A stretch of 64,000 nucleotides of DNA from positions 88,695 to 152,694 of the forward strand of contig JBNGIQ010009489.1 in the NCBI GenBank assembly GCA_049999765.1, in the 5' to 3' direction. Position 1 is the stretch's first letter; each line of letters begins with the position of its first letter. Positions 21,250-32,036 of the stretch are shown here, one piece after another. Source of the stretch: Phaeoceros laevis (Eukaryota; Anthocerotophyta; Anthocerotopsida; Notothyladales). Both the position numbers and the translations under genes were made by a program. A model generated the notes under the pieces. The model ran no database searches, was not told where the DNA came from, and saw only the letters and a list, made by a program, of their open reading frames with translations.

Positions 21250-21560
21250 ATTGTTGACTCCACCCTAACCAGATAGGTGGTTGCCATAAACTGAACCGTC
21301 ACTTGTCCGCGCGCCGGGACACGGACAGCACATGACCAGCCGTGTAGAATCGCCCTGGGACGATTCTGTCGGGCTGGCTTTGAAGTTGGCCTTACGGGAC
21401 GTACGTAGCAGACGAATTCCAGCCATGGGCACCTGGGACCTGGATTGCCTCGTCCAGTGCAGCATTGGGGCAGCTCTGGAGATCCATGGCAGCTCCAGGC
21501 GATTTGCACGACACTCTCTTCTCAAAACAAGACTTCCTACCGTGCGACTGTAACTGGTGA
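21250..21560. repeat. EXO-upstream repeat, copy A (uninterrupted)
   Basis: It begins near CCCTAACCAGATAGGTGG. It contains CACTTGTCCGCGCGCC, GACGATTCTGTCGGGCTGGC, GGGACCTGGATTGCCTCG and GGCAGCTCCAGGCGATTTGC. Related copies are at 23318-23545 (part) and 25905-26078 plus 28488-28640 (split). Confidence 0.8.
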
Positions 21561-22149
21561 GGACCGTAAGACTTGAAAGCAGACGGGAATGCTGGAGACG
21601 AGATGGTGATTTCATTCGTGAGCTCTTCAACAAAACCACGAATTCCAGTGTAGCTGAGCGAGAAGACTTCGGTTCCATGTGGCTGGAGTTGTAGGGATCC
21701 ATCCTTTTCCCTGTCATCTGGAGCTGACATCAATTGCTACTTAATTGGTGCCGACATTGTTACTCAACTCAATCGCCTCTACCAAAAACTTTCCAGTCAC
21801 GTTGGAGGATTATTTGCCCCGAATAGTCTACCAGTTGAGAGTGTTCTAGCTAAGATGCATAAAACTCAATGAATCCGGTAATTACGTGAAAGGGTCATCT
21901 ACGTTCAGTGAAGTTCCTCAAATGTGTGCAGGGGATTTAGAGGCAAATTATGCAGGTCTCTAAATCTAAAGCATTTTACAATTTAGGTTTGCAGAGAAAG
22001 CTCTCGACTGTCCTAAAGCTCATAGAGGAAGGCACTCTGTGCTTGACCACTTGCGCATGCATTTTGGGTTTCATTCTAGATCATGTACTAGGCAGAACTC
22101 TGCTATGAGCTGAACTGCTTACTTGAGCATGCATGCTGCTTCCGCTTAC
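21561..22149. other. Stretch without a recognised gene
   Basis: No exon is recognised. The sequence directly beside the 10-N gap at 22150 does not continue the EXORDIUM gene, so the gap probably joins non-adjacent sequence or marks a deletion. Confidence 0.4.
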
Positions 22150-22159
22150 NNNNNNNNNN
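22150..22159. other. 10-N assembly gap inside EXORDIUM copy 2
   Basis: The gap falls in the coding sequence of the second EXORDIUM copy, right after the residues PNGDV. Confidence 0.95.
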
Positions 22160-22864
22160 CACATCCCCATTGGGAGACTTGGCCGGAGCCCCAGCAGGAG
22201 CGCCAGGGTAGGGCAGAGGAGCAAACGGCCAGGCACACATTCCTGGACACTGCGTCTCTGAGTTCCCCACCCACGCGTAGGGCAGCTTGCTCTTGGCTAG
22301 CACGCTGTGAGTCCCGCAAGAGTTGCGGCAGAAGTTCTCAATCAACACATCTGCAGCAGTGAGCACGAAGTAGAGGCCGTGAGGGTCGGTGGGGAGCGTC
22401 TTCCCGTCCAGTGCCCGCTGCACCAGCGGCTCCAGGTCCGCGTCCTTGAGGTTCTTCCCGAGGGACCCCACATCCACAGCCTGCCCCGCCAGCCGCACCT
22501 CAGCAGGCACAGACACGCCCCGGGAATCCTTGTACCCTCCCGTGAGCTTCCACCAGCTCTTGACGCTGGGACTCTTCACGCTCTGCTGGATGGAGTTAAC
22601 GAAGCCCAAGAGAATGGCCTTCTGCGCCCGCGAGAACTGACCGTACCACAGGATGTAGACGTTGATGCCCGGCGCGCCTGCTCCTCCCAGCACTGCTCCG
22701 CCATGGTAGTCCAGCACCAGGGGCTGGTCGGGCACCAGAAACTTGAGAGACCGAGCTGCGGGATGCTCATCCGAGCTGAGGAATTGCGGCCTCGCTTGCG
22801 CCACCGGTGAAATGAGAAGCCCAAGCAGGAGAAGAGCACAGCGGAGAGCTGCAAAGCCAGCCAT
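22160..22864 (-). CDS. EXORDIUM/PHI-1 family protein, copy 2 (3' part missing)
   Basis: 235 codons from ATG 22864 are open and about 95 percent identical by eye to the copy at 19799-20785. The signal peptide, INVYILWYGQF and both Cys-rich motifs are retained. The reading stops at the 10-N gap. The last 85 or so residues (from GIDGMVINF on) are not found on the other side. Either the gap hides the end or the gene is truncated. Confidence 0.85.
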
Positions 22865-23545
22865 GGCTGATCAGTGTGTTGAATGCTGAACCAGGCGATG
22901 TTGAGTAGCAACTCGACTCTTGAAAGATGAATGAATGAATTCCAGGAAGCGCACTCCAAAGCGAGAGGGAAATTGCACTTTGAATGTCGTGGAAGAGCAG
23001 TCCGAAGAGTGGCGGATGAGGAGAAGCAAGAGCAGTGAATGGAAAGGACGGGCAAGGCAGGTCCTTTTGAGGAGCTCCAAGGGAGCGAGCAGCTGTCTCC
23101 AGACCTATCTGCGTGTGGTGAGTTGGTGTCCGGAAACTCACCAGCTCAGCGAGGCACCTGCTTGGCTTTTCTTAGCTGGCGCTCTCAAATCTCATCGCAT
23201 CGCACCAACGGACTTTTCCGCCTGTCCGGACACCCGTGAGATTCCGTGACACAAACACACACCCACCATTAGTTAATAATTGTCTGACACAGGTGTCCAT
23301 TCCTCACTGGGCGGTTCCTCCGCCTCCACTGAGTCCACTCTAGTTACCAAATTCGTGGTTGCCTAAACTGTGAAATGTCACTTGTCCGTCGGCACGGATA
23401 GGCGTTTCATACGGACACGCAGTCACACGCTACAACCGACCTGTAATGTTTTCATGCCTGACCTGTAGAAGCGTCGCTGGGACGATTCCGTCAAGCTGGC
23501 GTTGAAGTTGGCTTCACGGATGCAAGTAGAAGCCAACTGCAAGAT
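22865..23545. repeat. EXO copy 2 upstream region with repeat copy C
   Basis: 22865-23250 matches the 5' flank of EXO copy 1. 23318-23545 is a more diverged copy of the upstream repeat (GGTTGCC, CACTTGTCCG, GGGACGATTCCGTCAAGCTGGC). It starts about 450 bp from the ATG, as in copy 1. Confidence 0.75.
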
Positions 23546-23935
23546 TAGTGTTATCTCTGTTACTGGTTTTTCCTAACGTTTTGGCTCGTGAGCCACAGTG
23601 CATACTCAGCTGGCAATTGAAAGGGACAGGTCACAGGTCGTTCGAAAGGGACAACTTTTTACAGTAACTTTTTACAGTTTCCACGTTTGCCTGTAGCCAC
23701 TGTTGCTAACACTCTCGTGATGAAGCAGCACACTTGCAATTGAGACAGTGAAACAGTAGACCCCTGAGTCATGTTGCATCCGAAATCAAGCCACTGTCCC
23801 ATGGGTCCAACACATGCGGACTTGTTCTCAGCCCAAAAGAAGGAATCCAGACGCTTTCTCCTCCAGTGCCTAAGCGCCTTCAAAAGCCTCATTTTCTTCA
23901 ACACTTCATGAGGTCGTGCAAAAAACCTGCCATAG
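23546..23935. other. Intergenic region with a dispersed repeat
   Basis: Bases about 23690-23760 match about 31620-31680 (ACTGTTGCTAAC, CTCTCGTGATGAA, ACTTGCAATTGAGAC). No gene is seen. Confidence 0.5.
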
Positions 23936-25308
23936 TCAGACTTTGTATTGGAAGGTGCCAGTGATGGCTTCAGCGCAAATTGGACAGGTCGCGCTGGTCT
24001 TGCGGTGAGTCTGTAAGCACTCCATACAGTACTTGGCATGCAAACAAGGGATTATGACCACATTGTGAGGTCTTTGTAGACATTTCTGGCAAGCCACCGC
24101 CTCTGCCCGAGCTGCTTCTTTCACCTGAGCCCTTTCCTTATTGAACTTGAGCCGAGATGCTGCAAGCTGTGCCTTCTCCTCTTCAAACTTTTTCCTGTCA
24201 GCAGCTACAGTAGCCTTGAGTGCTTCGTTTTCTGCTTGCAAACGAGCAGTCTCCCGATTTTCTTGTTCCCGGTCGGCGTGCAACTTCAACCGCAAGTTTG
24301 ACGCTGCTTTGTGCAAGGCCCTCACGGCCACATCAATGTCATCTTGCATTTCTTCAACTTCCAACAGGCCAACCTTGTTTTGATCACATGACTGGATACC
24401 TTCAAGTGCATAGTAGAAGCACCTCGCACCTTTCATGAAACGCCTTCTGTAAGCCCTGAGAGCCTGCGCATCCCAACAGCCTGACTGCTTGAATTCTGCC
24501 AACTCCTCATTGCCTGTTTCGCTGTCCCGCTCCTTCCTCTTCCTGGGATAAGCTGGCTCGGCAGTCAGGCACTCGCTGAAAAAACTCTTTGCTATTTTCT
24601 CAATCCTCTGCTCTGCAAGTTCGGGACTGTAGTAGATACCGTGAGCTGCCACCCTGATCACCTTGGAAGCTTTTCTCAATTCAGACAAAAGCTTTTTCCG
24701 CGAAGCATAATCGGTTGACCAATACTCGAGTTGCCATTGCTCTTTCCACCTTGTCAGCCAGTCAAGAGCACTTGCCGCGGTTTTCGGGCCCGAAATCTCC
24801 TTCCACAATTTCAGCTTGAAGTGCAAGTCATCACAAATCTCGTCATGGTCTTGGACTACCTTAAAAGTGTTGAAGTCAACCACCTTCATCAGCTCTTTCA
24901 GTTCGTCGTGCGACTCCTGCAACGCCTGTTGCATCTTGGACGCGAAGGGCTTGTGTGACATGTGGGTCATATCCTCCTGTGTAACCTCCTGGTACCACTC
25001 GATCGAACCGTTGTTGGCAACCAGATTTGGCCCAAGCTTCTCAAGCCAGATACACATTGCGAACATGACAGCTAGATCCAAAACCCGGTCTTCCGATAGA
25101 GAAGCCTCCTTTTCACGCAGATGACCTGCAAAATTGTGAAGGAAACTCTGTTAGCCAGGAATTTGAGGGACAGAAAACAGGGAGGAGGAGTTCTAAACAA
25201 CAGCTTACACTTCCAGGAGCTCTCGAACTCTTTTCGAGCGTAGACCATGGCAACATCCCATCTCGCCTGAGCCTTTGCCTCCGCCTCTGTCTCACTTTTA
25301 ACCAGCAT
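23936..25308 (-). CDS. Full-length CC-RING protein (2 exons)
   Basis: Exons 25308-25209 and 25125-23936, with an 83-bp GT-AG intron in phase 1, give 429 aa. Exon 1 (SETEAEAKAQARWDVAMVY) aligns with the end of exon 1 in the 13812 gene. Exon 2 starts with LAVMFAMCIWLEKLGP, the family N-terminal domain. A long middle region includes YRRRFMKGARCFYYALEGI, then a coiled coil rich in AENEALKATVAADRKKFEEEK. The RING has all ligands: CQKC, CLHAKYCMEC, CPIC. The residue between the first two Cys is Lys instead of the usual Ile/Val that contacts E2 enzymes, so E2 choice may differ. Confidence 0.83.
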
Positions 25309-25904
25309 TTTGCCAGTATTGGTGCTGTCTGGGAACGAGCAACGAGACCCTAGAATGGCGCTAGGGAGCCAAAAGTGGACGAAGCGTATACATGTTCGAA
25401 TGTTTCAGAAAAGCTCTGGACAAGTTGGAGCGCGCCGCAAGGGGCAATTTCGCCAACCCTCGTGGACTTCGCTATTAAAATATGCCCGGCACAACCGCAC
25501 GGTGCTTCCAGAAAAGTTGAACTTTGATCCTAGCTAGATATGAGAAATCAACGCTTGTTTGGGAACCGCCAGGTAGCACAATAATTTGAACAGGTGGGGC
25601 CAATTGCAGATGTACTGCGTGGTCAGAACTGCAGCCGGGATTGTAGCCGGGATCTAGACCCCTTCCACGCGACTCTGGAACTGCCCAACTGAGGTACTTC
25701 CTCGACTGGCGTGCTGCACTCATGATTTCATGATTTCCTTCCTTCGTGTAGACTAGCCGGTAACCGGTCAAGTAGTTTAGAACTGCCCAAGCAAGAATGC
25801 AAAGTTCTCGTAAGTCTTGTACCTCGTTCCAAGTCTTACTCGACTATTTGCTTGGGGTAAAAGTCTGTTGAAACTTGCCATCCATCTTCCACTGCTGGCC
25901 CTAA
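25309..25904. promoter_or_regulatory. Upstream region of the CC-RING gene
   Basis: 5' flank of the minus-strand RING gene. No TATA box or coding exon is recognised. Confidence 0.35.
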
Positions 25905-26078
25905 CTTAGTTGTTGATTCTACCCTAACCAGATTAACGGTTGCTTGAGCTGAGAACCTGAGACATCAACTGAACCGCCACTTGTCCGCGCGCCCGGACAC
26001 TGGTGCCATAAGGACATAATATGACCAGTTGTGTAGAATCACCGCTGAGACGATTCTGTCGGGCTGGCTTTGAGGTTG
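25905..26078. repeat. EXO-upstream repeat, copy B, 5' half
   Basis: Matches the first half of copy A (CCCTAACCAGATTAACGGTT, GACGATTCTGTCGGGCTGGC, GAGGTTGGCCTTA). It ends exactly at TTA, where GGCCGGGTTCGCATGAGACC begins. The other half resumes at about 28488. Confidence 0.82.
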
Positions 26079-26276
26079 GCCTTAGGCCGGGTTCGCATGA
26101 GACCCCAACCCGGGCGAAAAAACCCGCGGGGGCGAAAAAACCCGCGGGAACTCAAGGCCGGGTTCGCATGAGACCCGAAGTCGGGCGTTGTTGGGTTACC
26201 GACGTGTGCCCGTTGTGGGGCTCCGAGGACTTGAAGTCACCGGTGACCGCCCCCAAACCCAAACGGGATTTTTAAG

Positions 26277-26337
26277 TAGGTCCCCCATCCTAGTAGCGGT
26301 TCGTAAAAAACGAATCGCTACTGGGATGGGGGACCTA
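26277..26337. repeat. 27-bp inverted repeat with 7-nt loop
   Basis: Arms 26277-26303 and 26311-26337 (TAGGTCCCCCATCC core) pair over 27 bp with two mismatches around the loop TAAAAAA. It lies inside the left end of the transposon. It could be a nested miniature element or a structured subterminal site. Confidence 0.85.
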
Positions 26338-26842
26338 ACTTCATTACTTTCTATCGCGTGCTCGAGGAGCTCGTCTGTCCCGTGTTCATGCTCGTTTTTT
26401 TTCCAGCTGCGTGCTGAAGTGTCATGCGTGCTCAAGTGTGCTGCGTGCTCGAGTGAATTGGAGTGATGTGCTGGGTCATGGTTCATAGGGTTCATGTAGT
26501 TTTTTGTTTGTAGCAAGCTGCAGAATTCTAACAAGGACCACCATCATGGCTTCCACTGATCACATGGTTTTGTAGAGTGTATCCATGGCCATTGTGGGCG
26601 TGATCCACAGCCATTGTGGGCGTGATCCACAATGTTAGCAAACTACTTGAGGAATTGCATGATGATGGTTTTTGTCAGCCCTTGGCAAACCTGGGAAATG
26701 AATCCTCCCTTACACATGTAGGGTCCATGTGCAGTAGTATACACGATCTCGATGATGTTCTTGATGAAGTGATACTAGCAACTACTGAGCTTGAGGCTTT
26801 GCTTGCCATCATTGTTCATCCAGGTTCTCTACGCGAGGTTTC

Positions 26843-27886
26843 ATGAATGGTGTGAAATTTAATACGTACTACATCAAGCCACGAGTGAAAGACCTTTGGT
26901 CACTTTACTCTCAAGTAGCACAAGAGGATGAGAAGCGTTTCATACAGTTTAGAAGATTCTCATGGTCGACGTTCTCCTACATTTGTTCATTGGTACATCC
27001 TGATATGGTATCTATCCAAGTTCCTGGGTTTGGTGCAGTGCCTGGCCGTATTATACCTGTGGAGAAGCAAGTAGCCATTGCACTAAGGCAGTTAGGAGCA
27101 CTAAGGCGGTTAGCAACAGGTGACAGCTTTTGGTCTTTAGCTAAAAACTTTGGAGTAGGCCCATCATCTGCATGTGAGGTGACTAGGAGGTTTGTGCAAG
27201 CTCTTATGAAGAGAGCTGGACATCATTTGTGTTGGCCAACTGCACATGAGATGTTGTCAATTAAAGAATAGTTTGAGGAAAAACAAGGTCTTACTAACTG
27301 CTGCGGGGCAATTGATGCCACACAATTTAGAATGGAGCTTGGTGTTGGAGAAAATGCATGGGAATACCGGGGCCGGTACAAGGACTTCACTATGGCTATG
27401 CAAGCCATAGTCGGTCCTAATAAGAAATTTTTTGATGTAGTTACAGGTTGGCCTGGAGCAGCTAGTGACACCAGGATACTCTACAACTCTGCATTCTATC
27501 ACATGGCAAATGCTGGTTTACGCCTTGGTGGCCCTACTGCATCTGTTGAGGGGCAAAACATACGAGAGTACATAATAGGAGATGCCGGCTACCCTTTGCT
27601 ACCTTGGCTTATTATTCCATACCCAGGTCTAGGTCTTGTTGCTGAGATGAGGTCCTTCAACTTTAAGCACTCATTAACCCGGATGGTGGTGGAACAAGCT
27701 TTTGGCTCTCTAAAATGTGTCTGGCGTATCTTGGCAAGGAAAGTATGGAGAGACAATGTGAAATACTTCATCGATGTCTCCTACGCTTGTTGCTTGTTGC
27801 ACAATATACGAATTGACCATGGTGAGGAGGATATACCCGGTCTCGTAGCCCCAGCCCCTGCAGCTGCAGAGGCTCCAGCTCAAAAT
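26843..27886 (+). pseudogene. HARBINGER-like DDE transposase with one in-frame stop
   Basis: A single frame runs from ATG 26843 into the N gap, with one TAG at 27269-27271. The DDE_Tnp_4 signatures are present: CCGAIDATQF (first Asp), GWPGAASDTRIL, IIGDAGYPLLPWLIIPY (second Asp) and VVEQAFGSLKCVWRIL (Glu region). The N-terminal part (FRRFSWSTFSYICSLV) and the helix-turn-helix-like LGALRRLATGDSFWSLAKNF fit PIF/HARBINGER enzymes. The C-terminus is lost in the gap. A preceding open frame (26616-26846) in another frame may be an N-terminal exon. The single stop suggests recent inactivation. Confidence 0.88.
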
Positions 27887-28286
27887 NNNNNNNNNNNNNN
27901 NNNNNNNNNNNNNNNNNNNNNNNNNNNNNNNNNNNNNNNNNNNNNNNNNNNNNNNNNNNNNNNNNNNNNNNNNNNNNNNNNNNNNNNNNNNNNNNNNNNN
28001 NNNNNNNNNNNNNNNNNNNNNNNNNNNNNNNNNNNNNNNNNNNNNNNNNNNNNNNNNNNNNNNNNNNNNNNNNNNNNNNNNNNNNNNNNNNNNNNNNNNN
28101 NNNNNNNNNNNNNNNNNNNNNNNNNNNNNNNNNNNNNNNNNNNNNNNNNNNNNNNNNNNNNNNNNNNNNNNNNNNNNNNNNNNNNNNNNNNNNNNNNNNN
28201 NNNNNNNNNNNNNNNNNNNNNNNNNNNNNNNNNNNNNNNNNNNNNNNNNNNNNNNNNNNNNNNNNNNNNNNNNNNNNNNNNNNNNN
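27887..28286. other. 400-N assembly gap
   Basis: Runs of N follow the transposase frame. A round 400 N is probably an estimated size. Confidence 0.97.
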
Positions 28287-28487
28287 TTTGGGACGGGTTT
28301 CATTCTCGGAGCTTTCAAGGAGCTTTCGATAACGCCACGTAGGCGCCACGTAGGATCAAAGCGAATCGAAAGCAAATGCCACGTTAGCGGCTGTCGGTGA
28401 CGGTTTTTTGTAGATTTAGGCAGATTCCACGAAAGCACGTCCAAAGTAGGACGAACGCAGGTCCAAAGCGGCCTGTCCGTAAGGGTC

Positions 28488-28640
28488 CTATACTAAGTAG
28501 GTCATCTATAGATTCCAGATATGGGCATTGGGACCTGGACTTCCGAGGATTGCCTCGTGCAGTGCATGCAGCATTGGGGCAGCCAGATGGCAGCTCCAGG
28601 TAATTTGCACTACACACTTTGAAGACCAACCGGGATCTAT
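28488..28640. repeat. EXO-upstream repeat, copy B, 3' half
   Basis: Continues copy A after its TTA: AGATTCCAGATATGGGCATT, GGGACCTGGACTTCC, GATTGCCTCGTGCAGTGC, GCAGCATTGGGGCAGC, GGCAGCTCCAGGTAATTTGC. Confidence 0.82.
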
Positions 28641-28850
28641 GCTCCAAGAATCAACTATGGAGAGTAGTACTCGATGTGATGGAGACGACTTCACGCCTAG
28701 AAGCTACAGTATAATTAGGGTCATACGAAGAGTAAAGAAAGAGGAAGATGAAAATCCGGTGTTGAGCTAAAAGACCAAGCCTACGCCATGCCTGCAGGCA
28801 TGCAACTATAGCGGAATCCCGGGTAGTAATGCCCTTGTGCTTCACACTGC
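28640..28850 (+). repeat. Dispersed repeat, copy 1
   Basis: Matches 32037-32256 in the same orientation: CTCCAAGAATCAAC, CGCCTAGAAGCTACAG, TTAGGGTCA, GAGGAAGATGAAAA, GGTGTTGAGCTA, ATGCCTGCAGGCATGCAACT, AGTAATGCCC. Confidence 0.85.
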
Positions 28851-29889
28851 CAAAAAGACTTGAAACTGCTGCCTGGGCATAACCTTGCCGACATCCCAGG
28901 GTGCCCTGACCCACATCCCCTTGCTGTCCTCTTTAAGAAGTGTTTGGAGACTGCTTGTAATGGGCTAGCCCACAGTCACACATACACAGAAGTGACAAAT
29001 CCCGACGAAATGATGCCTTCTTCTGCTCTGGCAAGAAGTTGAGCATGCCATCCTCAGCCGTCTACCCTGCACTGCTGCAGGCTTGAAGAACCGCTACGAA
29101 GATAATATTTCAAGACTCAACAGTGGGCCCTCGCATCTGCCCAAAAGTTTAGCTGGATACATGGCTGGCATATACATGCTGAACCATTAGCACCTCAGGT
29201 GTGGGCCTGCACATGGTGGTGTCATTTCAGAAAACACTTGCATGCCCTTTCTGCCGTATGCGAAAAGCATGTAGCGCCACTCCTCCATCCATAGGCACAA
29301 AGCTAGGCTGCGCCTCTCGGGACAATCTCAAGATCTCCCATACTGCATCAATTGTCTGCTGTAGCGGTAGAATCTCTGCAGGCGATGGCAAACCACTGTG
29401 AATGCGCACTTTCCTGATTCTTTCTGGATACGGTTAAGACCAGACGGGTCCACGGGCTGTCTGAATTCTAAGTGAAGCCATGAATTTGAGTTGCTTAGGC
29501 TCAGCTAGCTTCAGGACGGTTGCTGAAAGGAGGTGATGTCAGGCTAAGCACTAGGTGGGGGCCTCAGCAACACTGATGGGTCTATATATGCAGCACTCAT
29601 TCAGTTATTGACGATTCAAGGATACTCAGCTTGACAGGCAATTGACAAATCCTATTCTTCAATGGAAGTCTCAAGTGTTCTACTTCCAGGATATTCCTAA
29701 ACGCAACAGGACTTGACAGGCAATTTCAAGACAAATTTATCCTATTCAAAAGAAGTCTCAAGTCTTGCACATACATGTACTGGTGATGAGCGGATTGAAC
29801 ATAGGAATTAAATACATGAATCGGACCAGTTAAGGCAGCTCCACTAAGCCATGGCCAGCCTCTGTCGGTTGGTAAATGAACAAAATAGA
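28851..29889. other. Intergenic region with a tandem repeat and one orphan reading
   Basis: Minus-strand 29409-29227 reads as a plausible 60-residue piece (PLQQTIDAVWEILRLSREAQ) but has no ATG, splice support or known match. A diverged tandem repeat lies at 29631-29680 and 29712-29768 (CTTGACAGGCAATT, AAGTCTCAAGT). No gene is called. Confidence 0.4.
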
Positions 29890-30744
29890 CTACCCTGGTA
29901 TCTGATCCAACTGCGGGAGTTGTTGGCCAAACTCAGCTATATCTGCATCAATCCTGGCCTTCTCGAGCATGAGCCTGTGCAGATACGTGGCCGAGGCTTT
30001 CTCCGCTTGGGCGATGGTTGCTGCCTGAAGTCTCGTCTTCTCCTCCAGTGACAGGTTCTTCTTCCCAAGTGCCTCTATTTCAGCTTCAAGCCTGAGCCGT
30101 TCAGATGCAGAATCTTGCTCAGCTGCGTGCGTTCTCTCCCTCTCACTTTCCAGCCTCCTCTGCAACATCGTGACCTTCTTGGTCTCCAAACTGTTCCGCA
30201 GCTCCAGCAAACTTCTGGAAGCTACCTCAAGCTTATCTTGCGCATCCGCAATGTCTTCGATGGCGGGCTCTTCCGTGGTGGAATCCACTATGCAAGTGAG
30301 GTCACACACATAACGCTCCAAGCCTGCAATGCACCGCTTAGTTCCAGCCATCTCGGATTCCGTGGCGGTTTCAAAATCATGCAGCCAACTTCCCCCATCC
30401 CGTGGCTCAGCGTCACTTCTGTGCACCGCGAACTTCTCATCTGCGGACTTCAATGCTTTGACGACATTGGGAGAGTTGGCTTCGTCAAGGATGGTGTTGC
30501 GGTGCTTGGACACATCGTAGGCCTGGACAGGCCCGTCTTCCAGCGGTATGTCGAAAACATGCACTAGCTCTTGAAGCCAAAGACAAAGGGCGAGCCTCCG
30601 TGCCGGACAGTCTTCGCCAACAGAATAATGCAACGTCAGATCCGGCGGTAGAATCTCTGACTCAGAGCCTGTCCTCCTGCATTCCGAAGGGTGATCAATG
30701 GCGATGTCCGCTGGCCGCTCCATCTCCCCGCCACATATATGCAT
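29890..30744 (-). CDS. CC-RING family member without a RING
   Basis: From ATG 30744 the frame gives 284 aa (an alternative ATG is at 30723; the frame extends upstream without an ATG). It has the family N-terminal domain (RRLALCLWLQELVHVFDIPL, QAYDVSKHRNTILDE) and a coiled coil (LEAEIEALGKKNLSLEEKTR). It stops with FGQQLPQLDQIPG where relatives enter the RING. No CxxC or CPxC remnant is found in the next 300 bases on this strand. It is either 3'-truncated or a RING-less regulator that could still pair with full-length relatives. The choice is inference. Confidence 0.68.
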   Translation of the reverse strand: MHICGGEMERPADIAIDHPSECRRTGSESEILPPDLTLHYSVGEDCPARRLALCLWLQELVHVFDIPLEDGPVQAYDVSKHRNTILDEANSPNVVKALKSADEKFAVHRSDAEPRDGGSWLHDFETATESEMAGTKRCIAGLERYVCDLTCIVDSTTEEPAIEDIADAQDKLEVASRSLLELRNSLETKKVTMLQRRLESERERTHAAEQDSASERLRLEAEIEALGKKNLSLEEKTRLQAATIAQAEKASATYLHRLMLEKARIDADIAEFGQQLPQLDQIPG

Positions 30745-32036
30745 TACTTGCAAGCTTGCGTTGTTTACAAGCAAGTCTACAAGCCTCCTACTCCGGACGA
30801 GCCCCACGGTGCCTGTGAAATAGATTAACCTTGTGCCTATGCTATCAAATGCAACAAGTTTTGCAGGTTGACTACAATGAGCTGGAAACAATAATGTGGC
30901 TGACACCTCTTGCTGGCTGAGATCTAAAAACTCCTCAAATGCAAAGTCAAAGCAAAGGAAGGAACCTTAGCTGTAAATACTTTTATACGGATGGCGGCTT
31001 GGGACACAGCTGACACATGTGGGATTGGTTGATTGTGATCCGATCCTAACCTGAAGCATACGGATGGCGGCTTGGGACGTGGACTCGTCACACACCAACC
31101 AGAAAGGCCACCAGATGGGCAAGGCATTTTTTTATCACTGCTGGGGCAGCTGGGCAATTTGTGTTCCCAAGGAGCACTCGAAGTGGCTATTCGTAGAACC
31201 CCGCGTCCCTCTCTTATTAATTACACCTCTCTCTTCGACATGCTTACTCAAGGACACATTTTCCAGAGAGCATTCAGTCCTTGCACTTCTCGCCGTTCCC
31301 AGTTTCTGATCTCCATGCCCGCAGACTGCCTGCTACACACTCTGTTTCATACCCAGCTGCTCCTTCTCCAAACCTGCTGTCCTCTGTCCAATGGTGGCAT
31401 ACTATTCTCAAGCCTGAAGGTTTTGGCTGCTGGTCGGGAGCAGTAGGGCTCCTCGAACGAGGAGGTAAGTACTTTGGAGCTTGTGTATTTAAACCTCACG
31501 CCCCAATTTGATTCTCAGCAGGTCCTATCCAAGGTGTACTCTACAAGTGTCACTGACAAGGTTGAATAGCCTTGGGTGTCTCATGAACTAGACTACTAGT
31601 AAGTACTGCTGTCCAGGCAAGAAGTACTGTTGCTAACTCTCCCGTGATGAACCCCCAGACTTGCAATTGAGACGCCTTCCGTAGACTTCTCAGCCCTGTA
31701 TGGACTAGTAAGAAGGAGAAAAGAAGGAACCCCAGCAAGTCCTGTTCATCCTGGGTCCAAAACTAATTCAGGCATGTTTTATGGTGCCAGTTTTCCATAG
31801 CCAGCCAGCTTCAGCGATTCTGGTGACCAACTTCGAGAACCACACGCACACATGCAGGCACATGTTGACTCAGATCTCCAGCAAACAGTAATGAGCAGCA
31901 ACCAAGTCGGGGAGCCTAGGGAAACGCCAGCTAGCGCTCCCAAGAAGGTCCAGGATGCTGCCATAGAGCTAAACACCTGAACTCGTAACCTCAGCCGAAG
32001 GCCTGAGTGACCTCAGCTCAAAACCAATCCAGACTA
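30745..32036. other. Intergenic region with dispersed repeats
   Basis: Bases about 31620-31680 match about 23690-23760. Bases about 31795-31905 resemble about 10540-10670. GGATGGCGGCTTGGGAC occurs twice (about 30989 and 31063). Open frames at 31064-31511 show no domain. Confidence 0.45.

Larger units (their letters stand above)
26079..28487. mobile_element. PIF/HARBINGER-type DNA transposon inserted in repeat copy B
   Basis: The interval separates the two halves of repeat copy B and contains a HARBINGER-type transposase frame. The left junction GGCCTTA|GGCCGGG would give a TTA target site, as expected for this superfamily. The right terminal repeat is not clear and may be decayed or lost in the 400-N gap. 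The left end has internal direct repeats of GCCGGGTTCGCATGAGACCC (about 26084 and 26156) and a strong inverted repeat at 26277-26337. Confidence 0.65.

Noticed and set aside
28287-28487. Right terminal inverted repeat of the HARBINGER element
   Set aside because: I looked for the reverse complement of GGCCGGGTTCGCATGAGACC and found no convincing match, so the right border remains inferred from the split repeat only.
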